Source: an uncultured Anaeroplasmataceae bacterium (GTDB taxonomy: Bacteria > Bacillota_I > Bacilli_A > Acholeplasmatales > Anaeroplasmataceae). From it: a stretch of 64,000 nt of DNA. The notes below the pieces were generated by a model. The model searched no databases. It saw only the letters and a program-made list of their open reading frames with translations, and was not told where the DNA came from. Where the stretch lies: positions 62,001-126,000 of the forward strand of contig CAKQEA010000003.1 in NCBI GenBank assembly GCA_934229785.1, given 5' to 3'. Position numbers and translations under genes: made by a program. Positions 63,798 through 64,000 of the stretch are shown one piece after another (positions within the stretch are counted from its first letter, which is position 1; every line of letters starts with the position of its first letter).

Positions 63798-64000
63798 TTA
63801 TTTCATATAATCAAGATTTTTTTCTCGAAGCTCTTGCAAATAAAATGGAAGTGTTAAAATTTTATTTTCATTGTCAAAACCATAATTATTTTTAGAAATT
63901 TTAACTGCATAGTTTAATTTATTATGCTCAGTAAATTTTTCAAGTGAATTTAATTTTCCTTTTGATTTTTTTAAATCAATTGGAATAATAGTTGATTCGC
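63798..64000 (-). CDS. C-terminus of a DUF4143-type ATPase (partial)
   Basis: The minus-strand frame entering at the window edge encodes 66 residues ending in TAA at 63798. It reads as the C-terminal DUF4143 domain: I-P-I-D-L-K-K-S-K-G-K, Y-A-V-K-I-S-K-N-N-Y-G-F and L-T-L-P-F-Y. It is a relative of the broken ATPase at 13.3 kb. The rest lies beyond the window, so intactness cannot be judged. Confidence 0.75.
   Translation of the reverse strand, partial: ESTIIPIDLKKSKGKLNSLEKFTEHNKLNYAVKISKNNYGFDNENKILTLPFYLQELREKNLDYMK

Overview
The window looks like the chromosome of an uncultured, strictly anaerobic, low-GC Firmicute, probably a gut member of the Bacilli/Erysipelotrichia/RF39-like lineages. 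The evidence is very AT-rich DNA with normal TGG tryptophan codons, the standard S10-spc-alpha ribosomal gene order, a zinc-type S14, a rubrerythrin and a choloylglycine (bile-salt) hydrolase. The taxonomic placement is an inference from gene content, not a search result.

Layout. 1-5.0 kb: two large cyclic-di-GMP enzymes, an EAL protein cut by the window edge and a GGDEF-EAL protein. 5-12.5 kb: a cysteine desulfurase/TtcA-like pair, a membrane glycosyltransferase, two metallopeptidases and rubrerythrin. 12.6-15.9 kb: tRNA-Gly, a broken DUF4143-type ATPase, an AbiE toxin-antitoxin pair, a candidate small RNA on the minus strand and a preQ1-I riboswitch in front of an enlarged QueT; a 45-bp direct repeat brackets the AbiE segment. 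17-22 kb: HflX, a Clp ATPase with a dead second AAA module and a PurF-like protein lacking the catalytic Cys. 22-23 kb: remnants of an ABC transporter. 23.0-37.4 kb: the S10-spc-alpha ribosomal block including secY, adk, map, infA and rpoA. 37.5-42.1 kb: an MFS transporter, an AAC(3)-like acetyltransferase and two broken PD-(D/E)XK transposase-family genes. 57.6-60 kb: rplK-rplA-rplJ-rplL with an L10 leader. 60-64 kb: methyltransferase, DUF998 protein, MarR, DegV, bile-salt hydrolase and the C-terminus of another DUF4143 ATPase.

The most interesting region is 42.36-55.2 kb. A consensus promoter and a class I cyclic-di-GMP riboswitch, whose 3' strand is shared with a terminator (predicted ON switch), precede six tandem genes for exported or membrane-anchored proteins. 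Five have SipW/TasA-type signal peptides (S-T-Y-A-W signature) and all end in a related W-L-E-G-W-D-A-D-like motif. Four genes follow: a SipW-type signal peptidase with a Lys/Thr-repeat tail, a membrane-anchored McrB-like AAA+ ATPase, a DUF2357 (McrC N-terminal-like) protein whose nuclease is replaced by a coiled coil and an acidic repeat tail, and a second SipW-type peptidase. I infer a c-di-GMP-induced system that secretes and assembles extracellular fibres, in which a McrB/DUF2357 pair normally associated with DNA restriction has been repurposed at the membrane. The GGDEF and EAL proteins at the left end are candidate regulators of the same second messenger.

All functional calls come from reading motifs and context; no database search was run.
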